NCBI GenBank assembly: GCA_964235485.1
Contig: CAXSAZ010000010.1
Coordinates: 1 to 64,000, forward strand
Origin: CAHJXG01 sp964235485
Lineage (GTDB): Bacteria; Pseudomonadota; Alphaproteobacteria; Acetobacterales; Acetobacteraceae
Direction of reading: 5' to 3'
Length of the DNA stretch: 64,000 nucleotides
Each line of letters opens with the position of its first letter. Position 1 is the first letter of the stretch. The notes under the pieces are model-generated. The model was not told the origin of the DNA. It worked only from the letters and a program-made list of their open reading frames with translations, and did no database searches. The position numbers and the translations under genes were made by a program. This document shows positions 8,486-16,219 of this stretch, piece after piece.

Positions 8486-9115
8486 ATGTCGATTGTGATC
8501 ACGGTGGCGCAGCAAAAGGGCGGCGCGGGCAAATCCACGCTGGCGGCCAACCTGGCGGCGGCGCTGGCGGCGGTGCGGCGCGTCGCGGTGCTCGACATCG
8601 ACCCGCAGCACAGCCTGGCGCGCTGGCACGCGATCCGCACCGCGCGCGCAACGCCCGCGGCGGCGCTGACGTTTTCCGACCTGGCGGGCTGGCGGCTGAC
8701 GGGCGAGCTGGACCGGTTGCGGAGCGCCCATGACGTGCTGCTGATCGACACTCCGCCGGTGATCGACGCCGACTCGCGCCGGGCGATCCGCGGGGCGAAC
8801 CTGGTGGCGGTGCCGGTGCAGCCCAGCCCGCCGGATATCTGGGCGGCGGAGGGCACGCTGAAGCTCGCCGCCGAGGAAAAGCGCCCGGCCTGCCTGATCC
8901 TGAACCGCGTGCCGACCGGGCGCCGGCTGCGCGACACCACGGACGGCGAGTTGCGCGCGCGCGGCCTGGCCGTGCTGCCGGCGGAGCTGGGCAACCGGGC
9001 GGCGTTCAGCCATGCCTTCGCCGAGGGCCTGGGCGTGACGGAGGCCGCGCCGCGCAGCCAGGCGGCGGCCGAGTTGCGGGCGGTGCTGTCGGCGATGCTG
9101 GCGCAGATCGCCTGA
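8486..9115 (+). CDS. ParA/MinD-family ATPase (orphan)
   Basis: A 209-residue P-loop ATPase of the ParA/MinD superfamily. The deviant Walker A KGGAGKST (residues 11-18) has the signature lysine, followed by VLDIDPQHS (A') and the Walker B stretch LLIDTPPV; a C-terminal VPVQPSPPDIW switch region is also present. These proteins dimerise on ATP and position cargo on membranes or nucleoid. No parB, parS-like repeat or cargo gene is adjacent, so this is not the chromosomal partition locus; orphan ParA proteins of this size are common in alphaproteobacteria. The start is the ATG at 8486; the open frame extends upstream without similarity. It is divergent from nnrD and convergent with the DMT transporter gene, with a 7 bp gap. 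Confidence 0.88.
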   Translation: MSIVITVAQQKGGAGKSTLAANLAAALAAVRRVAVLDIDPQHSLARWHAIRTARATPAAALTFSDLAGWRLTGELDRLRSAHDVLLIDTPPVIDADSRRAIRGANLVAVPVQPSPPDIWAAEGTLKLAAEEKRPACLILNRVPTGRRLRDTTDGELRARGLAVLPAELGNRAAFSHAFAEGLGVTEAAPRSQAAAELRAVLSAMLAQIA

Positions 9116-9122
9116 CCGTTCC

Positions 9123-10016
9123 TCAGGACGCCGCCCGGCCCGCCCGCCACCACGCATACAGGCCGGACGCGACGAGCACGGCGATGCCCGCGAACTCCCA
9201 CGCGCCCGGCACCTCCCCCCAGACCAGGAAAGCCAGCAGCACCGCGTAAAGGATCGCGCCATACTCGAAGGGCGCCAGCATCGTCGCTTCCCCGCTGCGA
9301 TAGCCCTCCGTCATCAGCAGTTGCGCCACGGCGGACACGGCGCCCACGCCGATCAAAGCGGCCAGGGTTTGGCCGGACGGCGCCACCCAGACCGGGATGC
9401 ACAGCAGCCCCGACACGATGCTGCTGCCGAGCGTGAACAGCAGCACGACCGTGATGCTGCGCTCGCCCGCCTGGCCCAGGCGGCGGATGCTGACGGTCGC
9501 CAGCGCCCAGAACACGACCCCCGCGACGACGACCAGCGCGGGCGCCAGCGGCAGCCCTTCGCTCCCCTGCCACGGCCGCAGCACGAGCAGCACGCCCGCC
9601 AGCCCGGCGAGGAGCGCCAGGCCCTGGTCCAGCCCGACCCGCTCCCGCAGCAGCGGCACCGACAGCAGTGCCAGGAAGATCGGCATGGAAAACCCGAGCG
9701 CCGTGACGGTCGCCATCGGCAGCCGGGCATAGCCGTAGAACGAGCCATACATGCCGGCCAGCCCCGCCAGCAGCCGCCCGGCATGGCCCAGCGGCCAGCG
9801 CGTGCGCAGCACGGACCAGCCGCCGGCCCGCCGGATCAGCGGCACCATGCAGACGGCGGCGACCGCGCTGCGGAAGAACACGACTTCCGACGTGGGCACG
9901 GCGTCGCCAATGGCCTTCACGAACGCCGCCGCGACGGTGAAGCACGCGGAGGACCCCAGCACGCACAGGATGGCGCGCCGGCGCAGGCGCGTGGCGAGTG
10001 CAGTGGAGGGAGTCAT
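9123..10016 (-). CDS. EamA/DMT-superfamily transporter
   Basis: Inner-membrane protein of 297 residues with about ten hydrophobic segments arranged as two EamA repeats (e.g. ILCVLGSSACFTVAAAFV, MATVTALGFSMPIFLALLSV and ALVVVAGVVFWALATVSI). The first repeat has the usual VVFFRSAVAA and TALGFSMPIF patterns of RhaT/RarD/YdcZ-type exporters of metabolites. The substrate cannot be read from the sequence. I place the start at the ATG at 10016; an upstream in-frame ATG at 10052 would add a 12-residue hydrophilic leader overlapping a palindrome. No transporter partner or regulator is adjacent. Confidence 0.85.
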   Translation of the reverse strand: MTPSTALATRLRRRAILCVLGSSACFTVAAAFVKAIGDAVPTSEVVFFRSAVAAVCMVPLIRRAGGWSVLRTRWPLGHAGRLLAGLAGMYGSFYGYARLPMATVTALGFSMPIFLALLSVPLLRERVGLDQGLALLAGLAGVLLVLRPWQGSEGLPLAPALVVVAGVVFWALATVSIRRLGQAGERSITVVLLFTLGSSIVSGLLCIPVWVAPSGQTLAALIGVGAVSAVAQLLMTEGYRSGEATMLAPFEYGAILYAVLLAFLVWGEVPGAWEFAGIAVLVASGLYAWWRAGRAAS

Positions 10017-10024
10017 GCGGGGAT

Positions 10025-10053
10025 CATGGGCCTTTGGCCGCCAAAAGCCCATG
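10025..10053. repeat. Interrupted palindrome at the edge of the accessory island
   Basis: The arms CATGGGC (10025-10031) and GCCCATG (10047-10053), plus inner arms TTTGG (10033-10037) and CCAAA (10041-10045), form a 29-base hairpin with a 3-base tip and one C/A mismatch. It lies just upstream of the DMT gene on one side and of the CoiA-like gene on the other. It could be an operator, a leader hairpin of the transporter mRNA or an insertion scar; nothing in the sequence decides between these. Confidence 0.5.
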
Positions 10054-10114
10054 CGCTGTTGTACTTAGGTGTTGATGGGTCACGGGTTCGTAGCGCCGAC
10101 CCTTGTTGGCTCCC

Positions 10115-10699
10115 ATGGACATGAATGACAAGAGAATGCACTTTCGCGGCAGGGTCGTGCGGCACCAGAGGCGGAACATGCCATTTGTTCACAATGAAAG
10201 CACGACCCACCGCCTGGTAAAGCATCGGTTGGCCGATTGGCTCGCCGCCACCCCGGCGGCTCGGGCTGGAGAATATCGTGTGGCGGTCGAATATCCATTT
10301 AGCAAATGCGGCCTTGGCGTCGTGGACTGGTGCGCGCTGGGTTACATCTTTCGTCCAACGTACCGAGAGATGTCCCAGACTGGAAAACCTCCCCTTTACA
10401 TTTGTGACATAGTGTTGATCGAGAATGATCAGGTGACGCATGCAATCGAGGTCGTCCATACCAGCCCGACCACGGACGACAAAATTCGCTGGTTACGGTC
10501 CTACGAGATTGCGACCTACGAGGCGTATGCTGACCAAGTGATGGCTTTGAAGGGGCCACCGATGGATTTTGAATCTATAATGAGGGAGGAACTGCTTCGT
10601 CCAATTCCGCAGATCGGCAGCATTAACCGGGTCATCCCGCGCAGCAACCTTGCACTGGCAGCAGGTCTCCGTGGATTACCCGTGTCACTGGTCCAATAG
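10115..10699 (+). CDS. CoiA-like protein with probable PD-(D/E)xK nuclease fold (accessory gene)
   Basis: A 194-residue hydrophilic protein I cannot assign by name. Its pattern recalls competence-protein CoiA-like proteins: an N-terminal ESTTHRLVKHRLADWL helix, then a beta-hairpin core with Asp in CDIVLIEND, followed by HAIEVVHTSPTTDDKIRWL. The last block is the position of the E-x-K/Q active site and the conserved T-x-x-x-x-K run of this fold. Here the residue after Glu-Val is Val rather than Lys, so catalysis is unproven. No helicase, methylase or other competence gene adjoins it. Base composition is visibly less GC-rich than its neighbours, suggesting horizontal acquisition. The start is uncertain: ATG at 10115 or 10121, with TTG further upstream and no clear ribosome-binding site. 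Confidence 0.5.
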   Translation: MDMNDKRMHFRGRVVRHQRRNMPFVHNESTTHRLVKHRLADWLAATPAARAGEYRVAVEYPFSKCGLGVVDWCALGYIFRPTYREMSQTGKPPLYICDIVLIENDQVTHAIEVVHTSPTTDDKIRWLRSYEIATYEAYADQVMALKGPPMDFESIMREELLRPIPQIGSINRVIPRSNLALAAGLRGLPVSLVQ

Positions 10700-10776
10700 C
10701 GCGTTAATACCCAGGTACAGTGGTACCAAAGCTTATCCGGAAGCAGGCGGCCTCAATTCCGCGCCTGTTTTCCTGC

Positions 10777-10805
10777 TTGCGGCGGGCCCACGATCCGCCT
10801 TAATC
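10777..10805 (+). promoter_or_regulatory. Weak candidate promoter of the toxin-antitoxin operon
   Basis: TTGCGG (10777-10782) is followed 17 bp later by TTAATC (10800-10805), which abuts the palindromic operator. The match to sigma-70 consensus is poor; position, not sequence quality, is the main argument. Confidence 0.25.
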
Positions 10806-10821
10806 TGACTAGACTAGTCAG
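10805..10821. promoter_or_regulatory. Perfect palindromic operator upstream of the toxin-antitoxin pair
   Basis: CTGACTAG (10805-10812), one central A, then CTAGTCAG (10814-10821): a perfect 8+1+8 inverted repeat ending 13 bp before the antitoxin ATG. It contains two CTAG tetramers, normally rare in such DNA. Phd/YefM antitoxins autorepress by binding palindromes of this kind, so this is the likely operator (inference from position and symmetry). Confidence 0.6.
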
Positions 10822-10834
10822 CTTGAGGTTGTTG

Positions 10835-11149
10835 ATGTCAAAAACCATGCCGGCCATGCCAGATTCTGCTGCAGCGGCGGCCCTCCCGGCTTGGAAGCTG
10901 GAGGACGCGAAGGCTCGTTTCAGCGAGGTCGTGCGCCTCGCCCGCGAGCGGGGGCCGCAGCGGGTCACGGTACGCGGACAGGATGCGGTCGTCGTGCTTT
11001 CGGCGGCCGACTACGCCCGTTTGGCGCCGGCTGCGGCAAAGCCCACCTTATTCGCCTTGTTTGCGGACAGCCCATTCGCCGCTCTCGAAGATTTCGGCAA
11101 GCAGCTCGTACACGAGAAAGCGCCGGTTCGCGACTTGCCAGACTTTTAG
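10835..11149 (+). CDS. Phd/YefM-family antitoxin
   Basis: A 104-residue protein whose N-terminal half fits the Phd/YefM fold: AWKLEDAKARFSEVVRLARERGPQRVTVRGQDAVVVLSAADYARL (about residues 19-63), a DNA-binding dimerisation domain. The C-terminal tail (ADSPFAALEDFGKQ onward) is the likely toxin-wrapping region. It would neutralise the downstream PIN toxin and repress its own operon with it. The start ATG at 10835 has GAGG seven bases upstream; the upstream in-frame TTG at 10823 is less likely. Only 3 bp separate its stop from the toxin start. Confidence 0.9.
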   Translation: MSKTMPAMPDSAAAAALPAWKLEDAKARFSEVVRLARERGPQRVTVRGQDAVVVLSAADYARLAPAAAKPTLFALFADSPFAALEDFGKQLVHEKAPVRDLPDF

Positions 11150-11152
11150 CCG

Positions 11153-11602
11153 ATGGACGCAGGCTCGCGCGGTTGGCTGCTCGACACGAACGTGGTTTCC
11201 GAGATCAGAAAGGGGGCGCGGGCCAACCCTGCTGTCCGATCCTGGGCCGAGACGGTGCCGCCCGTTGCTTGCTTCCTAAGTATGGTTAGCGTCGCCGAAA
11301 TCCGTATAGGAATCGAACGGGTCGTCGATCCCGGGTTCCGCGGCGAGTTGGCAGCCTGGCTCCACGACGGCGTACGCATTTGGTTCGGCGACCGCATCCT
11401 CGCGGTGGATGAGGCTGTGCTCTTGACTTGGCGGCGACTAGTCGCTGAGGGCCAAAAGGCGGGTTATACATACTCCCAGCCGGATGCTTTGATTGCGGCG
11501 ACCGCGCTTGTGCATGGGCTTGAAGTGGCAACGCGCAACGTCGCCGACTTCAAACGAGCCGGCGTCACGCTTTGTAATCCCTGGGCAGAAACGCCCTCCT
11601 GA
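11153..11602 (+). CDS. PIN-domain ribonuclease toxin, VapC/FitB type
   Basis: A 149-residue PIN-domain endoribonuclease toxin. The acidic metal-binding residues are all in place: Asp11 in LLDTNVVSEIRK, Glu49 in SVAEIRIGI, Asp111 in QPDALIAATAL and Asp132 in RNVADF. The sequence ends with the usual GVTLCNPW strand. Such toxins cleave tRNA or rRNA when released from the antitoxin. It is translationally coupled to the Phd-type antitoxin upstream. The module looks intact, with no frameshift or missing catalytic residue. The target RNA cannot be predicted from sequence. Confidence 0.92.
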   Translation: MDAGSRGWLLDTNVVSEIRKGARANPAVRSWAETVPPVACFLSMVSVAEIRIGIERVVDPGFRGELAAWLHDGVRIWFGDRILAVDEAVLLTWRRLVAEGQKAGYTYSQPDALIAATALVHGLEVATRNVADFKRAGVTLCNPWAETPS

Positions 11603-11611
11603 CCCGCGCCG

Positions 11612-14212
11612 CTACGCTAATCCTTTCGACACCTCCACCACGTCCGGCTCGTCCGGCAGCCGCGTGACGGCGAAGCCCAGGCGGCGCATGAAGGCGAGCA
11701 TCGGCGCGTTCTCCCCCAGCACCTGCCCGGTGATGCCGGTCATGCCCTGGCTGCGCCCCCAATCCATCACGCGCCCCATCAAGCGCCGGGCCAGGCCGCG
11801 GCCCTTCATGCTGGCCTCCACCACCACGGCGAACTCGCCGGTCTCGGTGTAGGGTTCGCGCACCAGTCGGGCGACACCGACCGTCTCGCCCGTCGCCTCG
11901 CGCACCGCAACGAAAGCCATCTCGCGGTCGTAATCCACCTGGGTCATGCGGGCGACCTGCTCCGGGGACAGGGCGCGGAGCAGGCTGAAGAAGCGGTAGC
12001 GGATGTCCTCCGGCGACAAGCGGGCGAAGAAGGCGGCGTGCGCTTCCGCGTCCTCCGGGCGGATCGGGCGGATCAGCACGGTCTCATTGCCCGCGGTCCA
12101 ATGCTCCGCGAGTTCCGCCGGGTAGGGCGCGACGGCGAGCTGCGCGGCGTCGCCGGGCGGGCGCAGCGCGATCCAGGCATCGGCGACCGAAACGCCGGAC
12201 GGGTCAGCGAACACCGGGTTCAGCTCGACGGCGGCGATTTCCGGGAAATCCACGACGAGCTGGCTGATGCGCACCAGGGCGTCGGCCACGCCGTCCCGGT
12301 CGGCGGCGGGCTGCTCGTGCGCCTCGTCCAGCCCGCGCGCCGCCCGGGTGCGGGCGATCAAGCCGCGGGCCAGAGCGAGGTTGAGCGGCGGCAGGTCGAA
12401 CGCCAGGTCGCCCAACCCTTCGGCGGCGCTGCCGCCCCCGCCGAAGCCGATGGCCGGGCCGAAGGTCTCGTCGTCCGACACGCTGACCCGCAACTCGCGG
12501 GCGCGGCCCACCTGGCGCTGCACCAGGAAGCCTTCGGCCAAGCCCTCGCCTCCGATGCGCTCGCGGCGGCGGTCGAGCCGGACCGCCGCCGCGCGAACCG
12601 CGGCCGCATCGTGCAGGTCGAGGGTCACGCCGCCGGGTCCGCCGGCCCGGGGCTGCGCGCTGCGGCGCAGCTTGAGCACGGCGGGAAAGCCGAGCAGCCC
12701 GGCGGCGTCGGCCGCGTCGTCCGGCGACAGCGCGGGGCGGCTGGGCACCACGGCGATGCCGTAGGCCGACAGCACCGCCAAAGCCTCGTCCTGCAGCAGG
12801 CCCGGGCGGCCGTCCCGGCGCACGGTTGCGAACAACGCGCGCACCGCGGCGCGGTCGGGCGCCAGGCTCAGCACCGTGCTGGGCGGCAGCTCGCGGGCGC
12901 TGGCGCGGGCGCGCCGCTGCTCCACAAGCTGCCCGAAGCCGCGCATCGCCTGTTCCGGGGAGGCAAAGGCCGGCACCCCGGCGGCGGCCAGGCTGCGGCG
13001 GTGCCCGGCGCCGGTCGTCTCGCCCAGCACGCAGGCGAGCAGTGGCACCTTCATGCTCGGCGCGCAGGCCGCAAGTGCTGCGATCCCCGCGTCGTCGGCC
13101 GCGCCGGAGGGCGCCATCACCACGACCACGCCGCCGACCTCGGGCACCGGCGACAGCATGGACGCCGCTTCGGCCAAACGGATGGGCTGCGCCGGGCCGG
13201 TCCAAACCAGCGCCGCGCCGGACGGCAGCGGCGGCAAGGTCATGCCCAAAACCTCCCGCGTGGCTGCGCCCAAGCTGGCGAGCGGGATGCCGAGCGTGAA
13301 CGCGGTATCGGCCGCCATCCGGCCGGGGCCGATGGCGTTGGTGACGATGGCGACCGCCTCGTTGCGCGGCGGGCGGGCGTGGGTCAGCGTTTCAGCCGCG
13401 GCCAGCAGGTCCGCCAAGCGCCGCACCCGGATCACGCCGGCGCGGCGGAGGGCGGCGTCGAACACCGCGTCCTCCCGGCCCGTCGGGTCCTGCAACTGCC
13501 CGCCGGGGCGGATCGCGACCACGGGGCGCAGCCGCGCCGCGGCGCGCGCCGCCGACAGGAAGGCCCGGCGGTCCTTGATGCGGCGGATGTCGAGCAGGAT
13601 CGCGCCGGTGCCGGGGTCGCGGGACAGCCAGTCGAGCACCAGGCCGAAGCCGATGTCGCCGTTGCCGCCGACGCCGACCACGTGGCTGAAGCCGACGCCG
13701 TTCGGCTCCGCCCAGTCCAGCACCGCCCGGCACAGCGCCGCGGATTGCGACACGAGCGCCACCCGGCCGCGCTGCGGCTGCAGGTGCGCGCTGGACGCAT
13801 TGAGGCCGAGCGCCGGGACGACGATCCCGAAGGAGGACGGCCCGAGCACCCGCACCCCGGCTGCCCGCCCGGCCGCCAGCAGGCCGGGCGCCGGGGCCAG
13901 GCAAACGGCGGCGAAGGTGCCGCGCGCCGCAAGCGCCTGCAGCGCCGGGACCACGCCTTCCGGCTCGGTCGCGATCACGCCCAGGCTGGGCGCCACCGGA
14001 AGCGCCGCGACCTCCGGGTAGGCGAGCACGCCATGGGCGGCGCCCAACCCCTCCCCCACCGGAAGCACCGCGCCGGCGAACCCGGCGCCGAGCATGTTCC
14101 GCATCGCGGTCGCGCCCAGTTCGGTGCCGGCGCCGATGATGGCGACGGACTCCGGGCGGAACAGGTTCTCGACGTGGAAGCGGCCGGGCTGCGCGCGGGG
14201 GATCAGTGCCAT
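11612..14212 (-). CDS. Fused acyl-CoA synthetase (NDP-forming)-like / GNAT protein acetyltransferase (Pat-type)
   Basis: An 866-residue multidomain protein. Residues ~15-130 form a CoA-binding Rossmann domain (VENLFRPESVAIIGAG). Residues ~140-450 form the succinyl-CoA-ligase-like domains (RGRVALVSQSAALCRAVLDWA, GVGGNGDIGFGLVLDWLSRDPGTGAILLD). An ATP-grasp domain follows (~470-690: LQDEALAVLSAYGIAVVPS, FPAVLKLR), and a C-terminal GNAT domain occupies ~705-866 (ETVLIRPIRPEDAEAHAAFFARLSPEDIRYRFFS, ending in the acetyl-CoA-binding KGRGLARRLMGRVMDWG). Homologues such as Pat/YfiQ/PatZ acetylate lysines of acyl-CoA synthetases. The synthetase part is often inactive in these fusions; I cannot tell here. 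The gene stands alone, convergent with vapC. Confidence 0.88.
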   Translation of the reverse strand: MALIPRAQPGRFHVENLFRPESVAIIGAGTELGATAMRNMLGAGFAGAVLPVGEGLGAAHGVLAYPEVAALPVAPSLGVIATEPEGVVPALQALAARGTFAAVCLAPAPGLLAAGRAAGVRVLGPSSFGIVVPALGLNASSAHLQPQRGRVALVSQSAALCRAVLDWAEPNGVGFSHVVGVGGNGDIGFGLVLDWLSRDPGTGAILLDIRRIKDRRAFLSAARAAARLRPVVAIRPGGQLQDPTGREDAVFDAALRRAGVIRVRRLADLLAAAETLTHARPPRNEAVAIVTNAIGPGRMAADTAFTLGIPLASLGAATREVLGMTLPPLPSGAALVWTGPAQPIRLAEAASMLSPVPEVGGVVVVMAPSGAADDAGIAALAACAPSMKVPLLACVLGETTGAGHRRSLAAAGVPAFASPEQAMRGFGQLVEQRRARASARELPPSTVLSLAPDRAAVRALFATVRRDGRPGLLQDEALAVLSAYGIAVVPSRPALSPDDAADAAGLLGFPAVLKLRRSAQPRAGGPGGVTLDLHDAAAVRAAAVRLDRRRERIGGEGLAEGFLVQRQVGRARELRVSVSDDETFGPAIGFGGGGSAAEGLGDLAFDLPPLNLALARGLIARTRAARGLDEAHEQPAADRDGVADALVRISQLVVDFPEIAAVELNPVFADPSGVSVADAWIALRPPGDAAQLAVAPYPAELAEHWTAGNETVLIRPIRPEDAEAHAAFFARLSPEDIRYRFFSLLRALSPEQVARMTQVDYDREMAFVAVREATGETVGVARLVREPYTETGEFAVVVEASMKGRGLARRLMGRVMDWGRSQGMTGITGQVLGENAPMLAFMRRLGFAVTRLPDEPDVVEVSKGLA

Positions 14213-14298
14213 GAAGCCTCCATGATGCGGTGCAACATCACGGGGCCGGGCCGGTTGCTTCAGGAGGCCCGCGTTCTAGCCGGAAGGAGCGGCGAGGG

Positions 14299-15282
14299 CT
14301 ACAGCGGGCGCTTGATCAGCGCCGCGATCTCCCCCACGACGCCGCGGCGGAACATCAGCACGCAGGCGACGAAGATGACGCCCTGCGTCACCGTGACCCA
14401 GGAGCCGTAGCCGGCGAGCGCGCTTTCCGTCCATTGGATGATGCCCGCGCCGACCACGGGGCCGAAGATGGTGCCCATGCCGCCCAGGAGGTTCATCAGC
14501 ACGACCTCCCCGGACATCGCGTAGTTCACGTCGGTCAGCGTTGCGATGCCGAAAACCAGCGCCTTGGTGCCGCCCGCGATGCCGGCGATGAAGGTGCTGA
14601 GCACGAAGGCGATCAGCTTGTAGTCGTCCGTGCGGTAGCCGAGCGAGGTGGCGCGCGGCTCGTTCTCGCGGATCGCCTTGAGTACCTGGCCGAACGGCGA
14701 GTGCACGACGCGGTGGATCAGCAGGAAGAAGAACAGGAACACGGCCGCGACCACGGCATACATGGCCATGTCGCTGCGGAGCGAGAACAAGCCGAACAGG
14801 TTGCCGCGGGGCACCTGCTGGATGCCGTCCTCGCCCCCAGTGAACGGCGCCTGCAGGCAGAAGAAATAGTTCATCTGCGCCAGCGCCAGGGTGATCATGG
14901 CGAAGTAAAGCCCCTGCCGCCGGATGGCGAGCGCCCCGAACGCCGCGCCGAGCAGGCCGCCGGTCAGCCCGCCCAGCAGGATGGCGATCTCCGGCGTGAC
15001 CCCCAGGGTCTTGGCGGTCCAGGCGGACACGTAGCTGCCCATGCCGAAGTAGGCGGCGTGGCCGAAGCTCAAGAGGCCCACGAAGCCGATCAGCAGGTTG
15101 AAGGCGCAGGCGAACAGCGCGAAGCAAAGCACCTTCATCAGGAACACCGGGTAGATCCCGAGCGGCGCCACCACGATGGCGGCCAGCAGCAGCAGGAACG
15201 CCACCGCCTGGGCGCTGCTGAACCCGAAGATGCTGAACGGGCGCGGGGCCGTTGTCCGCGGCAGGACCGTGGTGACGCCCAT
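14299..15282 (-). CDS. livM: Branched-chain amino-acid-type ABC transporter permease (LivM family)
   Basis: Inner-membrane permease of 327 residues with 8-10 hydrophobic helices. Family signatures are FALFACAFNLLIGFVGLLSFGHAAYFGMGSYVSAW near residues 50-85, the cytoplasmic coupling loop SPFGQVLKAIRENEPRATSLGY that contacts the ATPases, and GGMGTIFGPVVGAGIIQW. It is the last gene of the livG-livF-SBP-SBP-livH-livM transcript. The ATG at 15282 lies one base after the livH stop (TAGCATG), implying translational coupling. The substrate may be a branched-chain amino acid, amide or aromatic acid; the liv symbol denotes family only. Confidence 0.92.
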   Translation of the reverse strand: MGVTTVLPRTTAPRPFSIFGFSSAQAVAFLLLLAAIVVAPLGIYPVFLMKVLCFALFACAFNLLIGFVGLLSFGHAAYFGMGSYVSAWTAKTLGVTPEIAILLGGLTGGLLGAAFGALAIRRQGLYFAMITLALAQMNYFFCLQAPFTGGEDGIQQVPRGNLFGLFSLRSDMAMYAVVAAVFLFFFLLIHRVVHSPFGQVLKAIRENEPRATSLGYRTDDYKLIAFVLSTFIAGIAGGTKALVFGIATLTDVNYAMSGEVVLMNLLGGMGTIFGPVVGAGIIQWTESALAGYGSWVTVTQGVIFVACVLMFRRGVVGEIAALIKRPL

Positions 15283-15283
15283 G

Positions 15284-16219
15284 CTACGCCGCCTTTCCGA
15301 ACAGCCCGGCCGGCCGGGCAAGGAGCACGACCACCATGACCACGAAGATGACCGTCGCCGAGCCCTGCGGGTAGAACACCTTGGTCAAACCCTCAAGGAT
15401 GCCGAGGCCGAAGCCGGTGACGATGCTGCCCAGGATGCTGCCCATGCCGCCGATCACCACCACGGCGAACACGGTGATGATGAAGTTGGACCCCATGTTC
15501 GGGTTCACCGAGTAGATCGGCGCCGCCAGGACGCCGGCGAACGCCGCCAGCGCCACGCCGCCGGCATAGGTCAGGCTGATCATCCGCGGCACGTTCACCC
15601 CGAAGGCCTGCACCAGCCCCGGGTTCTCCGTCGCCGCGCGGAGCCGCGCGCCGAGCTGGGTGCGCTCGATCACGAACCAGGTGAGCAGGCACATGCCGGC
15701 CGCCGCGACGACCACCCACAGCCGATACTTCGGCATGAGCATGAAGCCAAGGTCCACCGGGCCGGACAACGCCTGCGGGATGCGATACGGCATCCCGGAG
15801 CTGCCGAAGGCGTTGCGCGCCAGGCCCTCGATGATCAGCGCCATGCCGAAGGTCAGCAGCAGGCCGTACAGGTGGTCGAGCTTGTACAGCCGCCGAATGA
15901 TCGTCCGCTCCAGCAACAGCCCGAACGCGCCGACGATCACCGGCGCCACGATCAGCGCCGGCCAGTAGCCGAGGCTGAGCCAGTCCGGCACCGAAAGACT
16001 GGGCGAGATCATAGCCAGCCAGGTGTTCGGCATCAGCATTATCCACGCCGCGAACGCGCCCATCATAAACAGCGCGCCGTGGGCGAAGTTGATGATGTTC
16101 AACATGCCGAAGATCACGGCAAGCCCAAGCGACAGCAGCGCGTAGAACGCTCCGTTGATCAGCCCGAGCGACAACTGGCCGAACAGCAGCGGCCCGGGGA
16201 CGCCGAAGATGCTGATCAC
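15284..16219 (-). CDS. livH: Branched-chain amino-acid-type ABC transporter permease (LivH family)
   Basis: Inner-membrane permease of 311 residues. It has the LivH signatures GLINGAFYALLSLGLAVIFGMLNIINFAHG at the N-terminus, the coupling loop GARLRAATENPGLVQAFGVNVPRMI, and the C-terminal GGMGSILGSIVTGFGLGILEGL. I choose a GTG start at 16219 because it overlaps the TGA of the preceding binding protein (GTGA) and starts the protein just before the first helix. The longer frame to 16261 would overlap the upstream gene by 46 bases. It pairs with LivM to form the channel. Confidence 0.91.
   Translation of the reverse strand: MISIFGVPGPLLFGQLSLGLINGAFYALLSLGLAVIFGMLNIINFAHGALFMMGAFAAWIMLMPNTWLAMISPSLSVPDWLSLGYWPALIVAPVIVGAFGLLLERTIIRRLYKLDHLYGLLLTFGMALIIEGLARNAFGSSGMPYRIPQALSGPVDLGFMLMPKYRLWVVVAAAGMCLLTWFVIERTQLGARLRAATENPGLVQAFGVNVPRMISLTYAGGVALAAFAGVLAAPIYSVNPNMGSNFIITVFAVVVIGGMGSILGSIVTGFGLGILEGLTKVFYPQGSATVIFVVMVVVLLARPAGLFGKAA

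Noticed and set aside
5584..8733. 1049-codon plus-strand frame across MCD and nnrD
   Set aside because: Same cause: low-complexity composition, antisense to two well-recognised enzymes and running into the parA start.
8486..9115. Chromosome partition locus (parAB)
   Set aside because: No ParB gene or parS-like palindromes next to this ParA protein; gidAB-type neighbours absent.
7003..9966. 987-codon minus-strand frame including nnrD
   Set aside because: Only the 3' 468 codons match NnrE/NnrD; the rest is antisense to parA and the DMT gene, so the start is placed at 8409.
12038..14410. 790-codon frame antisense to the synthetase/GNAT fusion
   Set aside because: Shadow of a GC-rich gene; no domains.
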